Shown here piece by piece: positions 9,431-18,380 of a stretch of DNA of 64,000 nucleotides. The notes under the pieces were generated by a model that saw nothing but the letters and a program-made list of their open reading frames with translations, searched no databases and was not told the DNA's origin. The position numbers and the translations under genes were made by a program. How positions within the stretch are numbered: position 1 is the stretch's first letter; each line of letters begins with the position of its first letter. The stretch is from DATFDN01 sp963762525 (lineage in GTDB: Bacteria; Pseudomonadota; Alphaproteobacteria; Acetobacterales; Acetobacteraceae), in NCBI GenBank assembly GCA_963762525.1, contig CAVXKT010000005.1, positions 124,001-188,000 of the forward strand, read 5' to 3'.

Positions 9431-10300
9431 TTGCGGAAGCGGCGGCTCCTGCATCGCGTATGGCTTCTGCTGCGCGATACGGTCGTCGAGTTCTTTAACG
9501 ACAATGCGCTCAGCCGCGGTGCGGCGCTCGCCTATTACACCGTCTTCGCGCTGGCGCCGATCCTGCTAATCGCGATCGCCGCCGCCGGCCTGGTGTTCGG
9601 CCGCGCGGCGGCGCAGGGCGCGGTGGTGACGGAGTTGTCGGGTCTGATGGGAACCGAGAGCGCGCAGGCGTTGCAGGCGCTGCTGGAGGGTGCGTTCCGC
9701 CATCCCGGCTCGGGGCGGCTCGCCTTCTTCATCGGCATCGCCACCTTCCTCATCACCGCGACCGGGGTCTTCGTGGAACTGCAGACTTCGCTGAATGCGA
9801 TCTGGAAGGTCGAGCCGGCGGGCTTCACCACCGGCGAAATCCTGCGCTCGCGGCTGCTTTCGCTTGGGCTTATCGGCGCGCTCGGCTTCCTGTTAGTGGT
9901 CTCGCTATTGTTCAGTGCCGCAGTACACGCCGCCGGCACCTGGCTCGACCTGATTACGGGCCGGGCGCAAACCATCCTGCGGCTCGGCAATCTGGTGTTT
10001 TCGTTCGCGCTGCTGGTGGCGATGTTCGCCGGCATCTACAAGGTGTTGCCCGATCGGCATATCCATTGGAGCGACGTCGGCATGGGTTCGGTCGTCACCG
10101 CGTTGCTGTTCGAGATCGGCAAATACGCGATCAGCCTCTACATCGGCAGCAGCGCCATCGCTTCGAGTTACGGCTCGGCGGGTTCGGTCATCGTGGTCCT
10201 GGTATGGATCTACTACTCGGTGCAGATCTTCCTGCTGGGCGCCGAGTTCACCAAGGTCTGGGCGTTCCGGCGCGACGAACACGAAATGGCGCGAACCTGA
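9431..10300 (+). CDS. YihY/BrkB family inner-membrane protein
   Basis: A 289-residue protein of the YihY/BrkB (UPF0761) family, polytopic inner-membrane proteins of uncertain function, sometimes mislabelled ribonuclease BN. Family traits are FFNDNALSRGAALAYYTVFALAP near the N-terminus, about six membrane helices, WKVEPAG after the third, and the C-terminal SYGSAGSVIVVLVWIYYS followed by FLLGAEFTKV. The best start is TTG at 9431, ten bases after the P450 stop; no ATG is available before the first conserved segment. The short spacing suggests co-transcription with the P450. Confidence 0.82.
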   Translation: MRKRRLLHRVWLLLRDTVVEFFNDNALSRGAALAYYTVFALAPILLIAIAAAGLVFGRAAAQGAVVTELSGLMGTESAQALQALLEGAFRHPGSGRLAFFIGIATFLITATGVFVELQTSLNAIWKVEPAGFTTGEILRSRLLSLGLIGALGFLLVVSLLFSAAVHAAGTWLDLITGRAQTILRLGNLVFSFALLVAMFAGIYKVLPDRHIHWSDVGMGSVVTALLFEIGKYAISLYIGSSAIASSYGSAGSVIVVLVWIYYSVQIFLLGAEFTKVWAFRRDEHEMART

Positions 10301-10342
10301 CCCGCTAACGGATTGTCAACGCGCGGCCGCTATCCCGGGCGC

Positions 10343-11314
10343 ATGGAGCCGCCTCGCCTGACCGTCTGCGTCTGCACCCACGACCGTCCCGCCTATCTGC
10401 AAGCCTGCCTCGACGGGCTGCGCCGGCAGGATGTGCCGCCGTCCTCGCTGGAGGTTCTGGTGGTGGACAGCGCCTCGCCGCCGGCGGCGGCCGCGGCGGT
10501 CAAGCGACTTGCCGAGAGTGCCGATGTCCGTCATCTGCGGGTGGAGCGCCCGGGCGTGAGTCTCGCGCGCAATATCGGCGCGCGCTGCGCTCGGGCGCCC
10601 TGGATCGCCTATCTCGACGACGACGCCATCCCGGCGCCCGACTGGGCGCGGGCGGTCCTTCGCGCGATCGCCGAGCCGCGCGTCGCGGTCATCGGCGGCC
10701 GCATCCTGCCGCTGTGGGAGGCGCGGCTCCCCGATTGGTGGCCGGCGCGGCTGCGCGGCGTGCTATCGATCATCGAGCACGATCGGCCGGGCGAGTATCG
10801 CACGGCGGAACTGCCCCGATCGGTGGAGCCCTATGCCGCCAACATGGTGGTGAATGTCGCCGCGCTGCGCGAGGTCGGCGGGTTCCGCGAGGCCGTGGGC
10901 CGCTACGGCGGGGCGTTGCTGTCCGATGAAGAGGTGCAACTGGCCTGGCGATTGCAAAATGCTGGACATCGCGCCCGCTATGATCCCCGCATCGTCGTGC
11001 GGCATCAGATCCAGAAAGCGCGGCTGACCCCGCGATGGCTGCTGCGTCGGCTCTATTGGCAGGGCGCTTCGGCGGTGGTGACGCGCCGCCTGTCGGGAGA
11101 GGGCGGGGCGGTCTGGCGGGCGCTGCCGCGCCGGCTCGCGGTCGCCTTGCTGTTCGCGCCGACCGCGATCATTCCGAATTCGAGCCCGCTCCTGATCGGC
11201 GCCCGCTGGCGCCTCGCCTACTCGGCCGGCTTCGCGCGCGCCGCGCTCGGCTGGCGGGCGGCTGCCGCGGCCGAGCGGATGGCGCGGCGATCGACGCCTC
11301 AGGTCGCCATGTAG
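10343..11314 (+). CDS. Glycosyltransferase family 2
   Basis: A 323-residue GT-A fold glycosyltransferase. It begins LTVCVCTHDRPAYLQACL, the nucleotide-binding start of family 2; AYLDDDAIPAPDWA near residue 95 supplies the Asp-rich metal/UDP-sugar motif, and DEEVQLAWRLQNAGHRARYDP is the ED-type catalytic region. The C-terminal 70 residues are basic and partly hydrophobic, suggesting membrane association. The ATG at 10343 is preferred over an in-frame start at 10313 because only the shorter version begins near the conserved strand. Its last 16 bases overlap the convergent SDR gene. Sugar donor and acceptor unknown. Confidence 0.82.
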   Translation: MEPPRLTVCVCTHDRPAYLQACLDGLRRQDVPPSSLEVLVVDSASPPAAAAAVKRLAESADVRHLRVERPGVSLARNIGARCARAPWIAYLDDDAIPAPDWARAVLRAIAEPRVAVIGGRILPLWEARLPDWWPARLRGVLSIIEHDRPGEYRTAELPRSVEPYAANMVVNVAALREVGGFREAVGRYGGALLSDEEVQLAWRLQNAGHRARYDPRIVVRHQIQKARLTPRWLLRRLYWQGASAVVTRRLSGEGGAVWRALPRRLAVALLFAPTAIIPNSSPLLIGARWRLAYSAGFARAALGWRAAAAAERMARRSTPQVAM

Positions 11315-12066
11315 CCGCCATCGACGTTGTAGCAGGCACCGGTTACGAAGCTCGCGCGATCGGAGCTGAGCCAGGCCACCATCTCGGCGATCTCCTCCGG
11401 TGTGCCCAGCCGCGCCGCCGGCACGGTGGCCATGATCTGCTCGCCCCGCCGGCGCATCGTGTCCTCAACCATGCGCGTGCGAATGTAGCCGGGGCAAACC
11501 GCGTTCACCCGGATGTTGTCGGGGGCATATTCGATAGCCGCGGTCTTGGTGAGGCCGAGCACGCCGTGCTTGGCCGCGACATAGGCCGAAGAGGTTCGCA
11601 GCCCGGCAAGGCCGGCGATCGAGCCGGTGTTGACGATCGAACCGCCGCCGTTCTTGCGCATGTGCTCGAGCTCGTGGCGCATGCAGAGCCACACGCCCTT
11701 GAGGTTCACGGCGATCATGCGGTCGAACGACGCTTCGGCCCACTCGGCGGTCCGTTTGCCGGCGGCGTCCACCTGAAACCCGGCAATGCCGGCGTTGTTG
11801 AAGGCGCAGTCGAGCCGGCCGAAGGCGGCGATCGCGGTCTGGACCATCGCCGCGACTTCGGCATCCGAGGTGACATCGCAGCCGATCGAGATCGCCTGAC
11901 CGCCGGCGTTGTTCACCAGTGCGACCAACTCGGCAGCCAGATCGGGCGAGAGATCGGCGATCGCCACGCGCGCGCCCTCGCGCGCAAACGCCAGCGCAGT
12001 GGCGCGACCAATCCCGCCGCCGCCGCCGGTGATCAGCGCCGCCTTGCCGTCGAGCATTCCGGACAT
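11299..12066 (-). CDS. Short-chain dehydrogenase/reductase (SDR)
   Basis: A 255-residue classical SDR, NAD(P)-dependent and acting on alcohols or ketones. The Rossmann motif ITGGGGGIGRA is near residues 12-22, the NNAG motif follows (FNNAGIAG), the catalytic Ser is in NTGSIAGLAG, and the active site is SAYVAAKHG (Tyr about 162, Lys about 166). The C-terminus GACYNVDGGYMAT is the usual SDR ending. The ATG at 12066 follows GGGAGGGTGCGC on the minus strand; an upstream in-frame extension to 12108 lacks such a site. Substrate unknown. It converges on the family 2 glycosyltransferase and is divergent from the GT61 gene. Confidence 0.88.
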   Translation of the reverse strand: MSGMLDGKAALITGGGGGIGRATALAFAREGARVAIADLSPDLAAELVALVNNAGGQAISIGCDVTSDAEVAAMVQTAIAAFGRLDCAFNNAGIAGFQVDAAGKRTAEWAEASFDRMIAVNLKGVWLCMRHELEHMRKNGGGSIVNTGSIAGLAGLRTSSAYVAAKHGVLGLTKTAAIEYAPDNIRVNAVCPGYIRTRMVEDTMRRRGEQIMATVPAARLGTPEEIAEMVAWLSSDRASFVTGACYNVDGGYMAT

Positions 12067-12373
12067 GCGCACCCTCCCGGGTTTCGGCCGATGATCGCGG
12101 ACCAGCAATGATCGGTCAACCAGCCGTGCCCCGCCTCGCCCTTTGCCCCATCAAACCGGCCGTCCAGGCCGGTGCGGCGCTCATGTCCCCACCGGTCGGG
12201 CGCCAAGACGCGCTCGCGTGCCCGCCGAGAGCAGGACTTTCTCCAAGGGTCCGATCGTGGCCATCTTCGTCTCCGTGTTGCGAAGAGGGGAGATCTCCTA
12301 GGGCCCGGATTTGCGGGAGCGGATGCGTTCCCGGCGTTGTATAACCATTCCCGGCCGACGGCATCGAGGACCG
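12067..12373. other. Divergent intergenic region between SDR and GT61 genes
   Basis: About 307 bases hold the promoters of two divergent genes. A small inverted repeat ACCGGCC-GTCCA-GGCCGGT lies at 12155-12173 and could be an operator or merely a chance GC-rich hairpin. I see no convincing gene, tRNA or sigma-70 promoter. Confidence 0.4.
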
Positions 12374-14932
12374 ATGAACCACAAGCAGCGCGACCGGGCG
12401 CGTCTGTTCAGCCTCTTCTCACACCCCGATTTGGCCGTCGGCGAACTCGTCGGCCGCTATCTCGACTATCACGGCGGGATCGATTTCGGGCATCAGACGC
12501 TGTTGTTCGAGCGGCTGCGGCGCGCGGTCGGTGAGCCCGAATTGCAATTGCGCGAGGTGGTGGGCGAGGATTGGCGGATCAACGACGGCTTTCTCCGTCG
12601 TTTCGCGCCGGAGTTCGGGGATGCCTACTACGCTCCCGGACCGGACGATTTCGATCGCAGGCTGTTGCTGCCCGCCTCGGTCAACCAGTGGCGCGCCGAC
12701 ATTCCGCCGGTGCCGTTCAATCACCGGCTCGCTCTGCCGGAACGGCCGGAACTGCAAGCGCTGATCGCGCCACCCGGACCGCTGTTCGTCGGCCCGTACG
12801 GGTATCAGCGGTTCGACCCGGCATCCGGCCGTGCGTGGGCGTCGGCCGCCTCGCGCGCCCTGCCGCGCGGCGTCGAGCAATATCGGCGCGTAGCAGTCGA
12901 AAGCCCGGTCGCGGTCATCCAGGACCGTTTCGACGGAGCGAACCTGGCCCATTTTCTCTACGATGGTCTGCCCAGAATCATGCAGCTTACGGCGGCGCTG
13001 CCGGATTTGGCACGCAGATGCCGTTTCCTGATGGGTGGCGAGCCCGGCGCTTTTCACTCGCTGATTCTGGGCAGGCTTTGCGAACGCCACGGCCTTCGTC
13101 CCGAGCAGTTCGAGTTTCCGCCAGAGAACGAGATTTGGATGCCGTCGGGGCCGCTGGTGTTCTTCTCCGATCAGATCGAGACGCCGCTGCACCCGCTGCA
13201 CATGGCCCACCCGCACACGCTGGCGATGGTACGCGCGCTGATGCCCCCCGGCATCGTCGCCAACGCCCCGCGGCTTTATGTCTCGCGCGCCGACGCCGAC
13301 AGCCGCCGTATCGTCAATGAGCCCCGACTGATCGCCGCGCTGGCGCGCGAAGGCTATGTGTCCGTCCGCCCGGGCGAGCTCGACCCGGCGCGGCAGATCG
13401 GATTATTCGCCGGGGCGCGGCACATTGTCGCTCCGCACGGGATGGGACTCGCAAATTTGGTTTTCCATCGGGGCGGCGGCACGCTGCTGGAACTCTTCAA
13501 TGGCCGGATCGGCACCGACGCGTACGCTTTCGTGGCGCGCGCGACGGGAATGGATTATGGATTCGCCATCGGTGCGACGACCGCGGAGGCCCGGCTCGAC
13601 ACCGAGGTTGACGTCGACGAGGTGCTGACCCTCGCCCGCTCGCTCGATCCCGCGACCTCACGCACGGAACGCTCTCTTGTCCCCGAGCCGCTCGACCGTC
13701 CGACGCCCCCACCTCGCCGCATGCTGAGCGACGCCGAGCTGCTCCAGCAATTCGAAAGCTTGGGCGTGAATTGCGAGTTCGGCCTGGTGCAACGTTTTGT
13801 CGGCGCCGAGCCGCTCGGTTTCTTCCGCTTCAACTACGCCCCGTTCCCATCTTTGATGGAGATGCTGGAAAACGAGTTGCGCGACATCGACCTGCCGGAG
13901 GACATCGAGTTGGAGCGCGCGCACGATGCTCTCGACGCCGAGCTGATCGTCCGCAATCGGCGATATCACTACCGCTATCACACCTTCCTCCATGACGCCG
14001 ACGCCGAGCCGGTGCGCGCCCGGCAGATCCGGGTGATCGGATTTTTGAAGGACAAGCTGCTGTCCGATCTGCGGTCGGCGGAGAAGATTTTTGTGCGCAC
14101 GGGCCTGCGCGCGGCAACCGAGGCTTCGGCGTTGTTGCGGCTGTTGCGCCGTTATGGCCCGGCGACCCTGCTCTGGGTGACGCCGGCTGAGGAGACCAGT
14201 CCCTCCGGCACGGTTCGCGTCCTGGAACCGGGGCTACTGCGTGGCTCCATCGACCGGCTGGCACCGCCACCGAATGCTTACGACTTGTCGCCCGCTTGGC
14301 TGACGGTTTGCCGGAACGCTCATGCGCTGCGCGTTGGCGGCTGCGTCCCCGGTACCGTCATCATGCCGCCCCGATCGGTGCAACCGACCAATTTGCTTCG
14401 TAAAAGCCATTTCACGGTGCAGCCGCACAGCGGCTGGTGGGTGAGTGCCGAGTCGCGGGCGGAAGTGGTTACGGACGGCCCGGCTCGGACGGACGCGGCC
14501 CACATCCGCTGGCATCAAACGAGCATCGACACGACGCCGGCGACCAGTTCGCTCTGCGGGGTGGCGATGCGGCATGGGCTGGTCCCCGAAGCGGTCTATG
14601 TTGCCTCCGCAGAGGTGTGGATTCCCGAGGAGGCGGATGTTCGGCAAGTCGGGATGGTGTTCAACGGCTTGGCGTCGATTCGCGTGAGCGCGGCGGACCT
14701 CGCGCGGCGCGGCGCATGGCAGCGCGTTTGGGTGACGGCGCGCGCGCCGATGCCGGAGGCGCGCATGAACCCGAGCCTCTCCGTCGTCGGCAAAGCCGGC
14801 GCCGCACTCTATTCCGCTGGTTGGCAGTTGGAGCTCGGCCACTTCCCGGGCCCGCTCGTCCCGAATACAACCGGCATACTGCGTAATTTGGGGCCGACCC
14901 CGGCGAGCTTTCGGCAGGGTCGGGCGGAGTAA
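12374..14932 (+). CDS. Large two-domain GT61-type glycosyltransferase with C-terminal 'FESLG-NCEFG' domain
   Basis: About 852 residues from ATG 12374. Residues about 100-430 look like a glycosyltransferase family 61 (DUF563) domain: LYVSRADADSRRIVNE, then IVAPHGMGLANLVFHRGG near 355, the usual C-terminal half of this fold. From about 455 a different domain starts with LLQQFESLGVNCEFGLVQRF, a motif resembling DUF1796-type putative cysteine-peptidase domains found in surface-polysaccharide loci. The last 200 residues (TNLLRKSHFTVQPHSGWWVS and on) look beta-rich and carbohydrate-binding-like. The gene is intact. Likely role: assembly or modification of a cell-surface glycan, with the nearby family 2 enzyme. 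GT61 assignment moderate, the rest tentative. Confidence 0.7.
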   Translation: MNHKQRDRARLFSLFSHPDLAVGELVGRYLDYHGGIDFGHQTLLFERLRRAVGEPELQLREVVGEDWRINDGFLRRFAPEFGDAYYAPGPDDFDRRLLLPASVNQWRADIPPVPFNHRLALPERPELQALIAPPGPLFVGPYGYQRFDPASGRAWASAASRALPRGVEQYRRVAVESPVAVIQDRFDGANLAHFLYDGLPRIMQLTAALPDLARRCRFLMGGEPGAFHSLILGRLCERHGLRPEQFEFPPENEIWMPSGPLVFFSDQIETPLHPLHMAHPHTLAMVRALMPPGIVANAPRLYVSRADADSRRIVNEPRLIAALAREGYVSVRPGELDPARQIGLFAGARHIVAPHGMGLANLVFHRGGGTLLELFNGRIGTDAYAFVARATGMDYGFAIGATTAEARLDTEVDVDEVLTLARSLDPATSRTERSLVPEPLDRPTPPPRRMLSDAELLQQFESLGVNCEFGLVQRFVGAEPLGFFRFNYAPFPSLMEMLENELRDIDLPEDIELERAHDALDAELIVRNRRYHYRYHTFLHDADAEPVRARQIRVIGFLKDKLLSDLRSAEKIFVRTGLRAATEASALLRLLRRYGPATLLWVTPAEETSPSGTVRVLEPGLLRGSIDRLAPPPNAYDLSPAWLTVCRNAHALRVGGCVPGTVIMPPRSVQPTNLLRKSHFTVQPHSGWWVSAESRAEVVTDGPARTDAAHIRWHQTSIDTTPATSSLCGVAMRHGLVPEAVYVASAEVWIPEEADVRQVGMVFNGLASIRVSAADLARRGAWQRVWVTARAPMPEARMNPSLSVVGKAGAALYSAGWQLELGHFPGPLVPNTTGILRNLGPTPASFRQGRAE

Positions 14933-14970
14933 GCGGCAGCGCGTTCTGATAAGCTGAGGAGGCAGCGATC

Positions 14971-16314
14971 ATGGCCAGCGACGTGAAACCGGCATGGGAG
15001 TCGAGAGCCCTGACCGCCGCCGAGCATGGCGCCCAGCTTCGGCGCGCGGTGGTCGCGAGTACGATCGGCACGACGATCGAGTGGTACGATTTCTTTCTCT
15101 ACAGCATCGTCACCGGCCTGGTTTTCGGCAAGCTGTTCTTTCCGCAGTCCAACCCGCTGACCGGAACTCTGGAAGCCTTCGGCGTCTATGCGGTCGGCTT
15201 CATCTCGCGGCCGATCGGGGCGGCGATCTTCGGCCATTATGGCGATCGGATCGGCCGCAAGGCGGCGCTGATCGCGACGCTGATGCTGATGGGGGTGGCG
15301 ACGTTCCTGGTCGGCGTGGTGCCCGGCTTCGACACGCTCGGCATCTGGGGCGCGGTGATCCTCAGCATTCTGCGCTTCATCCAGGGCGTCGGCGTCGGTG
15401 GCGAATGGGGCGGATCGGTGCTGCTGGCGATGGAATGGGCGCGCACCAACCACCATCGGGGCTTCGTCGCCTCGTGGCCGCAATTCGGCGTTCCGGCCGG
15501 CCTGTTCCTGGCCAACCTCGCCGTGCTGGTGTTCAGCGCCATCTCCGGTAACGAATTTGCCACCTGGGGATGGCGCATCCCGTTCCTGCTCTCCATCGTG
15601 CTAGTTGGCATCGGCTTGTGGATCCGGCTGGGCATCCTGGAGACGCCCACCTTCCGCCGCCTGCTGTCGGAGAACCGGGTGGCGAAGGCGCCGGTGGCCG
15701 AAGTCATGCGCCGCCAGCCAAAGGAGGTGTTCCTCAGCGCCTTCGCGCGCATGGCCGAGCAGGCGCCCTTCTATATCTTTACCGCCTTCATCTACAGCTA
15801 CGGGACCGGGCAGTTGAAGGTCACTCGCGATCTGCTGCTGATCGCGGTGCTCTGCGCGGCGGTGGTGTCGTTCTTCACCATCCCGTTCGCCGGGCATATG
15901 TCGGATCGCTACGGGCGCAAGCGGGTCTATATCGCCGGCGCCGTCATCACCTTGCTGTTCGGCTGGGCCTATTTCGGGATGCTGAACACCATGGCGCCGG
16001 TGATCATCTTCATCGCCATCATCCTGTCGCTGATCCCGCACGACATCATGTATGGCCCGCAGGCGGCACTGATCGCCGAGAGCTTTACCCCGCGGCTACG
16101 TTACTCCGGTTCCTCGATCGGTTATCAGCTCGCCTCCATCATCGCCGGCGGGCCGGCGCCACTGATTGCGACCGCGCTGTTCGCCAGATATCACTCCTGG
16201 GTGGCGATCGCCTGCTACATCTCACTCTGCGCGGTGATCACGGTCGTCGCCACCGCGATGATGCCCGACTACACGAGCCGCGACATCTCGGAGGAATACG
16301 AACCCGCCTTGTGA
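14971..16314 (+). CDS. MFS transporter, metabolite:H+ symporter type
   Basis: A 447-residue, 12-helix major-facilitator protein of the metabolite:proton symporter subgroup (ShiA/ProP/KgtP-like). Key signs are IGTTIEWYDFFLYS near residue 32, GHYGDRIGRKAAL in the first cytoplasmic loop, GVGVGGEWGGSVLLAMEWA in helix 4-5, and the second-half repeat GHMSDRYGRKRVYI. It has a good ribosome site (GAGGAGGCAGCGATC) before ATG 14971. Likely substrate an organic acid or zwitterion; it cannot be specified. It stands alone, 38 bases after the large glycosyltransferase. Confidence 0.88.
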   Translation: MASDVKPAWESRALTAAEHGAQLRRAVVASTIGTTIEWYDFFLYSIVTGLVFGKLFFPQSNPLTGTLEAFGVYAVGFISRPIGAAIFGHYGDRIGRKAALIATLMLMGVATFLVGVVPGFDTLGIWGAVILSILRFIQGVGVGGEWGGSVLLAMEWARTNHHRGFVASWPQFGVPAGLFLANLAVLVFSAISGNEFATWGWRIPFLLSIVLVGIGLWIRLGILETPTFRRLLSENRVAKAPVAEVMRRQPKEVFLSAFARMAEQAPFYIFTAFIYSYGTGQLKVTRDLLLIAVLCAAVVSFFTIPFAGHMSDRYGRKRVYIAGAVITLLFGWAYFGMLNTMAPVIIFIAIILSLIPHDIMYGPQAALIAESFTPRLRYSGSSIGYQLASIIAGGPAPLIATALFARYHSWVAIACYISLCAVITVVATAMMPDYTSRDISEEYEPAL

Positions 16315-16378
16315 CCACCGGACGGGGAACGGCGCTCGCTCGGGGCCGTTCCGGTCACACCGCATGAGAGGAGGCATC

Positions 16379-16714
16379 ATGACCGCGCGCCGCCAACAAA
16401 AACGCCCGTTCTGGTTTCCGCTGCTCGGTCTGGGCTTTGCCGTTGCCGGGGCCAATAAAGTTCTCGGGTTGCAGGGTTACGAGCGGCTGTTTCAGCGATG
16501 GGGTTGGCCGGACGAGGTGATGCGGATGGTGGGGGCCGGCGAGTTCGCCGGCGGCGTGCTGGTGGCCACTCGCCGGCACCGGCGACGGGGCGGAATGCTG
16601 CTCACCGCCGCCTCGGCGGCGGTGCTGACCAAGGAGATGAGCCGGGGCGACACCGAACTCGCCGCGCCGCGTCTTGGCTTGCTGCTGGCCTCGTTGGCGG
16701 CGCTGATCTTGTGA
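16379..16714 (+). CDS. Small DoxX-like membrane protein
   Basis: A 111-residue protein with three or four hydrophobic segments. FWFPLLGLGFAVAGANKVLG near the N-terminus and MVGAGEFAGGVLVATRRHRR resemble DoxX/DoxD-like small membrane proteins. The ATG at 16379 follows GAGAGGAGGCATC, a strong ribosome site. It is convergent with the nitrile hydratase operon, ending 3 bases before the enoyl-CoA hydratase stop. Function unknown. Confidence 0.6.
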   Translation: MTARRQQKRPFWFPLLGLGFAVAGANKVLGLQGYERLFQRWGWPDEVMRMVGAGEFAGGVLVATRRHRRRGGMLLTAASAAVLTKEMSRGDTELAAPRLGLLLASLAALIL

Positions 16715-16717
16715 CGC

Positions 16718-17518
16718 TCAGTCGCCGCAGAACCGCGCCGGGCGCTTTTCCAGGAACGCCGCGATCGCCTCGCGGTGGTCGGCGGTGGCGTGGACCAGCG
16801 CCTGCATGGCGGCCGCCATCTCCAGCAGCGTGTCCATGCGAGTCGTGCGTCCCTCCATCAGCAGGCGCTTGGTCATGCGCACGGCGTGCGGCGGATTGGC
16901 GGCGATCTTGGCGGCAAGCGCGCGTGCAGTCGCCAGCAGCTCGGCGTCGGGCACAACGCGTGAAACCAGGCCGCAGGCGAGCGCCTCGGCGGCATCGATC
17001 ATCTCGCCGGTGAACGCCATTTCCGCGGCGCGCGCATAGCCGATGGCGCGCGGCAGCAGCCACGCCCCGCCGTCACCGGCAATCAGCCCGACCTTGACGA
17101 AGCTCTCGGCGAAGCGCGCGCTCTCGGCGGCGATGCGCAGGTCGCACATGCAAGCGAGATCGAGCCCGGCGCCGACGGCGGCGCCGTTGACCGCGGCGAT
17201 CATCGGCACGTCCAGCCGCTCGAAGGCCAGCGGAATGCGCTGGATCCCCTCCTTATAATAGTGCGTGGTCATCGCCGGCGCTTGCGCACGCCCCGGCGCG
17301 GCGTCGCGCATCGCGCGCAGATCGCCGCCCGAGCTAAAGGCGCTCCCGGCGCCGGTGAGGATGGCAGCGCGCACCGACGAATCGGCCTGCAGGCGCCCGA
17401 GGGCGGCGACAATCGCATCGACCACCTCGCGCTCCGAGATCGGGTTGCGCATCGCCGGGTCGTTCAGCGTGATGGTGACGATGGCGCCATCCTGCTCGTA
17501 GAGGACCTTCTGGCTCAT
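16718..17518 (-). CDS. Enoyl-CoA hydratase/isomerase family protein
   Basis: A 266-residue crotonase-fold protein. The oxyanion-hole segments are AFSSGGDLRAM near residue 62 and NGAAVGAGLDLACMCDLRIAA near 110; SARFAESFVKVGLIAGDGG includes the position usually occupied by a catalytic acid and here carries Asp. The C-terminus HREAIAAFLEKRPARFCGD is typical. It is the last gene of a four-gene minus-strand operon, its ATG overlapping the nitrile hydratase alpha-subunit stop by 4 bases. Together with that coupling it suggests that a nitrile- or thiocyanate-derived acid is funnelled into CoA-linked breakdown, but substrate is inference. Confidence 0.88.
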   Translation of the reverse strand: MSQKVLYEQDGAIVTITLNDPAMRNPISEREVVDAIVAALGRLQADSSVRAAILTGAGSAFSSGGDLRAMRDAAPGRAQAPAMTTHYYKEGIQRIPLAFERLDVPMIAAVNGAAVGAGLDLACMCDLRIAAESARFAESFVKVGLIAGDGGAWLLPRAIGYARAAEMAFTGEMIDAAEALACGLVSRVVPDAELLATARALAAKIAANPPHAVRMTKRLLMEGRTTRMDTLLEMAAAMQALVHATADHREAIAAFLEKRPARFCGD

Positions 17519-18099
17519 GCGCGCGCTGCCGGGATGGTGACGCCGATCATGTCACTTTCGCGCAGCATCGCGGTCAGCCTCGATTGATCCCAGTCTGCGG
17601 TGCCGGCGGGGCGTTCGGGAAGCACCATCCAGCGATAGTCGGCGGTGGAATCAACCACCCGCACGCGCACGCCGTCGGGCAGGACGGTCCCGAATTCGGC
17701 GAGCAGCCCGCGCGGGTCGCGCACGGCGCGGGCGCGATAGGCGGCGGATTTGTACCAGAACGGCGGATAGCCGAGCACGGCGCGCGGGTAGCAACTGCAC
17801 AGCGTGCAGACCACCAGGTTGTGGGTCTCGGCGGTGTTCTCCAACACCCCGAGCGGCGGTAGACCGCGCATCGGAATACCCAAAGTCTCCGCCGCTTGCG
17901 CGCCATCCCGCAGCAACAGCGTCTTGTAGTCGGGATCGGTCCAGGCGCGGGCCACCATCTCGGCGCCTCGGCCCGGTGGCGCGGCATCGGTCGCGGCGCG
18001 CGCCTCGGCGATCTCGGCCGCGCTCACCAGGTTCTTTTCGGCCAGCACGGCGCGCAATGCGCCGAGCAGCCGCACACTGTCGGTCTGAAGAAGGGTCAT
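17515..18099 (-). CDS. Nitrile hydratase alpha subunit, cobalt-type
   Basis: A 194-residue protein carrying the metal-binding claw VVCTLCSCYPRAVLG with the three Cys near residues 98, 101 and 103. The Thr in CTLCSC is the signature of cobalt-type enzymes (iron-type have CSLCSC). In active enzymes two of the Cys are oxidised to sulfenic and sulfinic acids. The family's upstream half is also recognisable (RAWTDPDYKTLLLRDG). The same claw occurs in the gamma subunit of thiocyanate hydrolase. Start and stop each overlap neighbours by 4 bases, so all four operon genes are translationally coupled. No activator/cobalt chaperone gene is seen nearby. Confidence 0.9.
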   Translation of the reverse strand: MTLLQTDSVRLLGALRAVLAEKNLVSAAEIAEARAATDAAPPGRGAEMVARAWTDPDYKTLLLRDGAQAAETLGIPMRGLPPLGVLENTAETHNLVVCTLCSCYPRAVLGYPPFWYKSAAYRARAVRDPRGLLAEFGTVLPDGVRVRVVDSTADYRWMVLPERPAGTADWDQSRLTAMLRESDMIGVTIPAARA

Positions 18100-18380
18100 G
18101 CCGGCTCCAGCCAGTGCTCGAAGATTTCGACCAGAAGCTCGTCGCCCGTCCGGCCTTCCCGCCAGATCGCCGGCTGGTCGAAGGCGACGTGATAGAGCGC
18201 GCGGGTCGCCGCAGGACGCGTGAAGGCGAGGTCCTCGGGGTTGGGAAAGGCGCCCAGCCGGCGCACCACCCGCCCGCGCGCCCCGCGCAAATAATGCGGC
18301 GTGCGGATATGCGCCGGCCCCCGCATCTCGGGCCAGTCGTCCTTGACGCGCACCGCGGCGCCCGGCGCGAACTCCTTCAC
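18096..18380 (-). CDS. Nitrile hydratase beta subunit, C-terminal half as a separate protein
   Basis: A 94-residue protein equivalent to the SH3-like C-terminal domain of nitrile hydratase beta: FAPGAAVRVKDDWPEM, then HIRTPHYLRGARGRVVRRLG, and LYHVAFDQPAIW. In classical enzymes this domain is fused to the N-terminal half. Here it is its own gene, overlapping both neighbours by 4 bases (ATGA), so the split is clean and not a frameshift. The arrangement matches the alpha subunit of thiocyanate hydrolase and the three-protein toyocamycin nitrile hydratase. Confidence 0.88.
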   Translation of the reverse strand: MKEFAPGAAVRVKDDWPEMRGPAHIRTPHYLRGARGRVVRRLGAFPNPEDLAFTRPAATRALYHVAFDQPAIWREGRTGDELLVEIFEHWLEPA

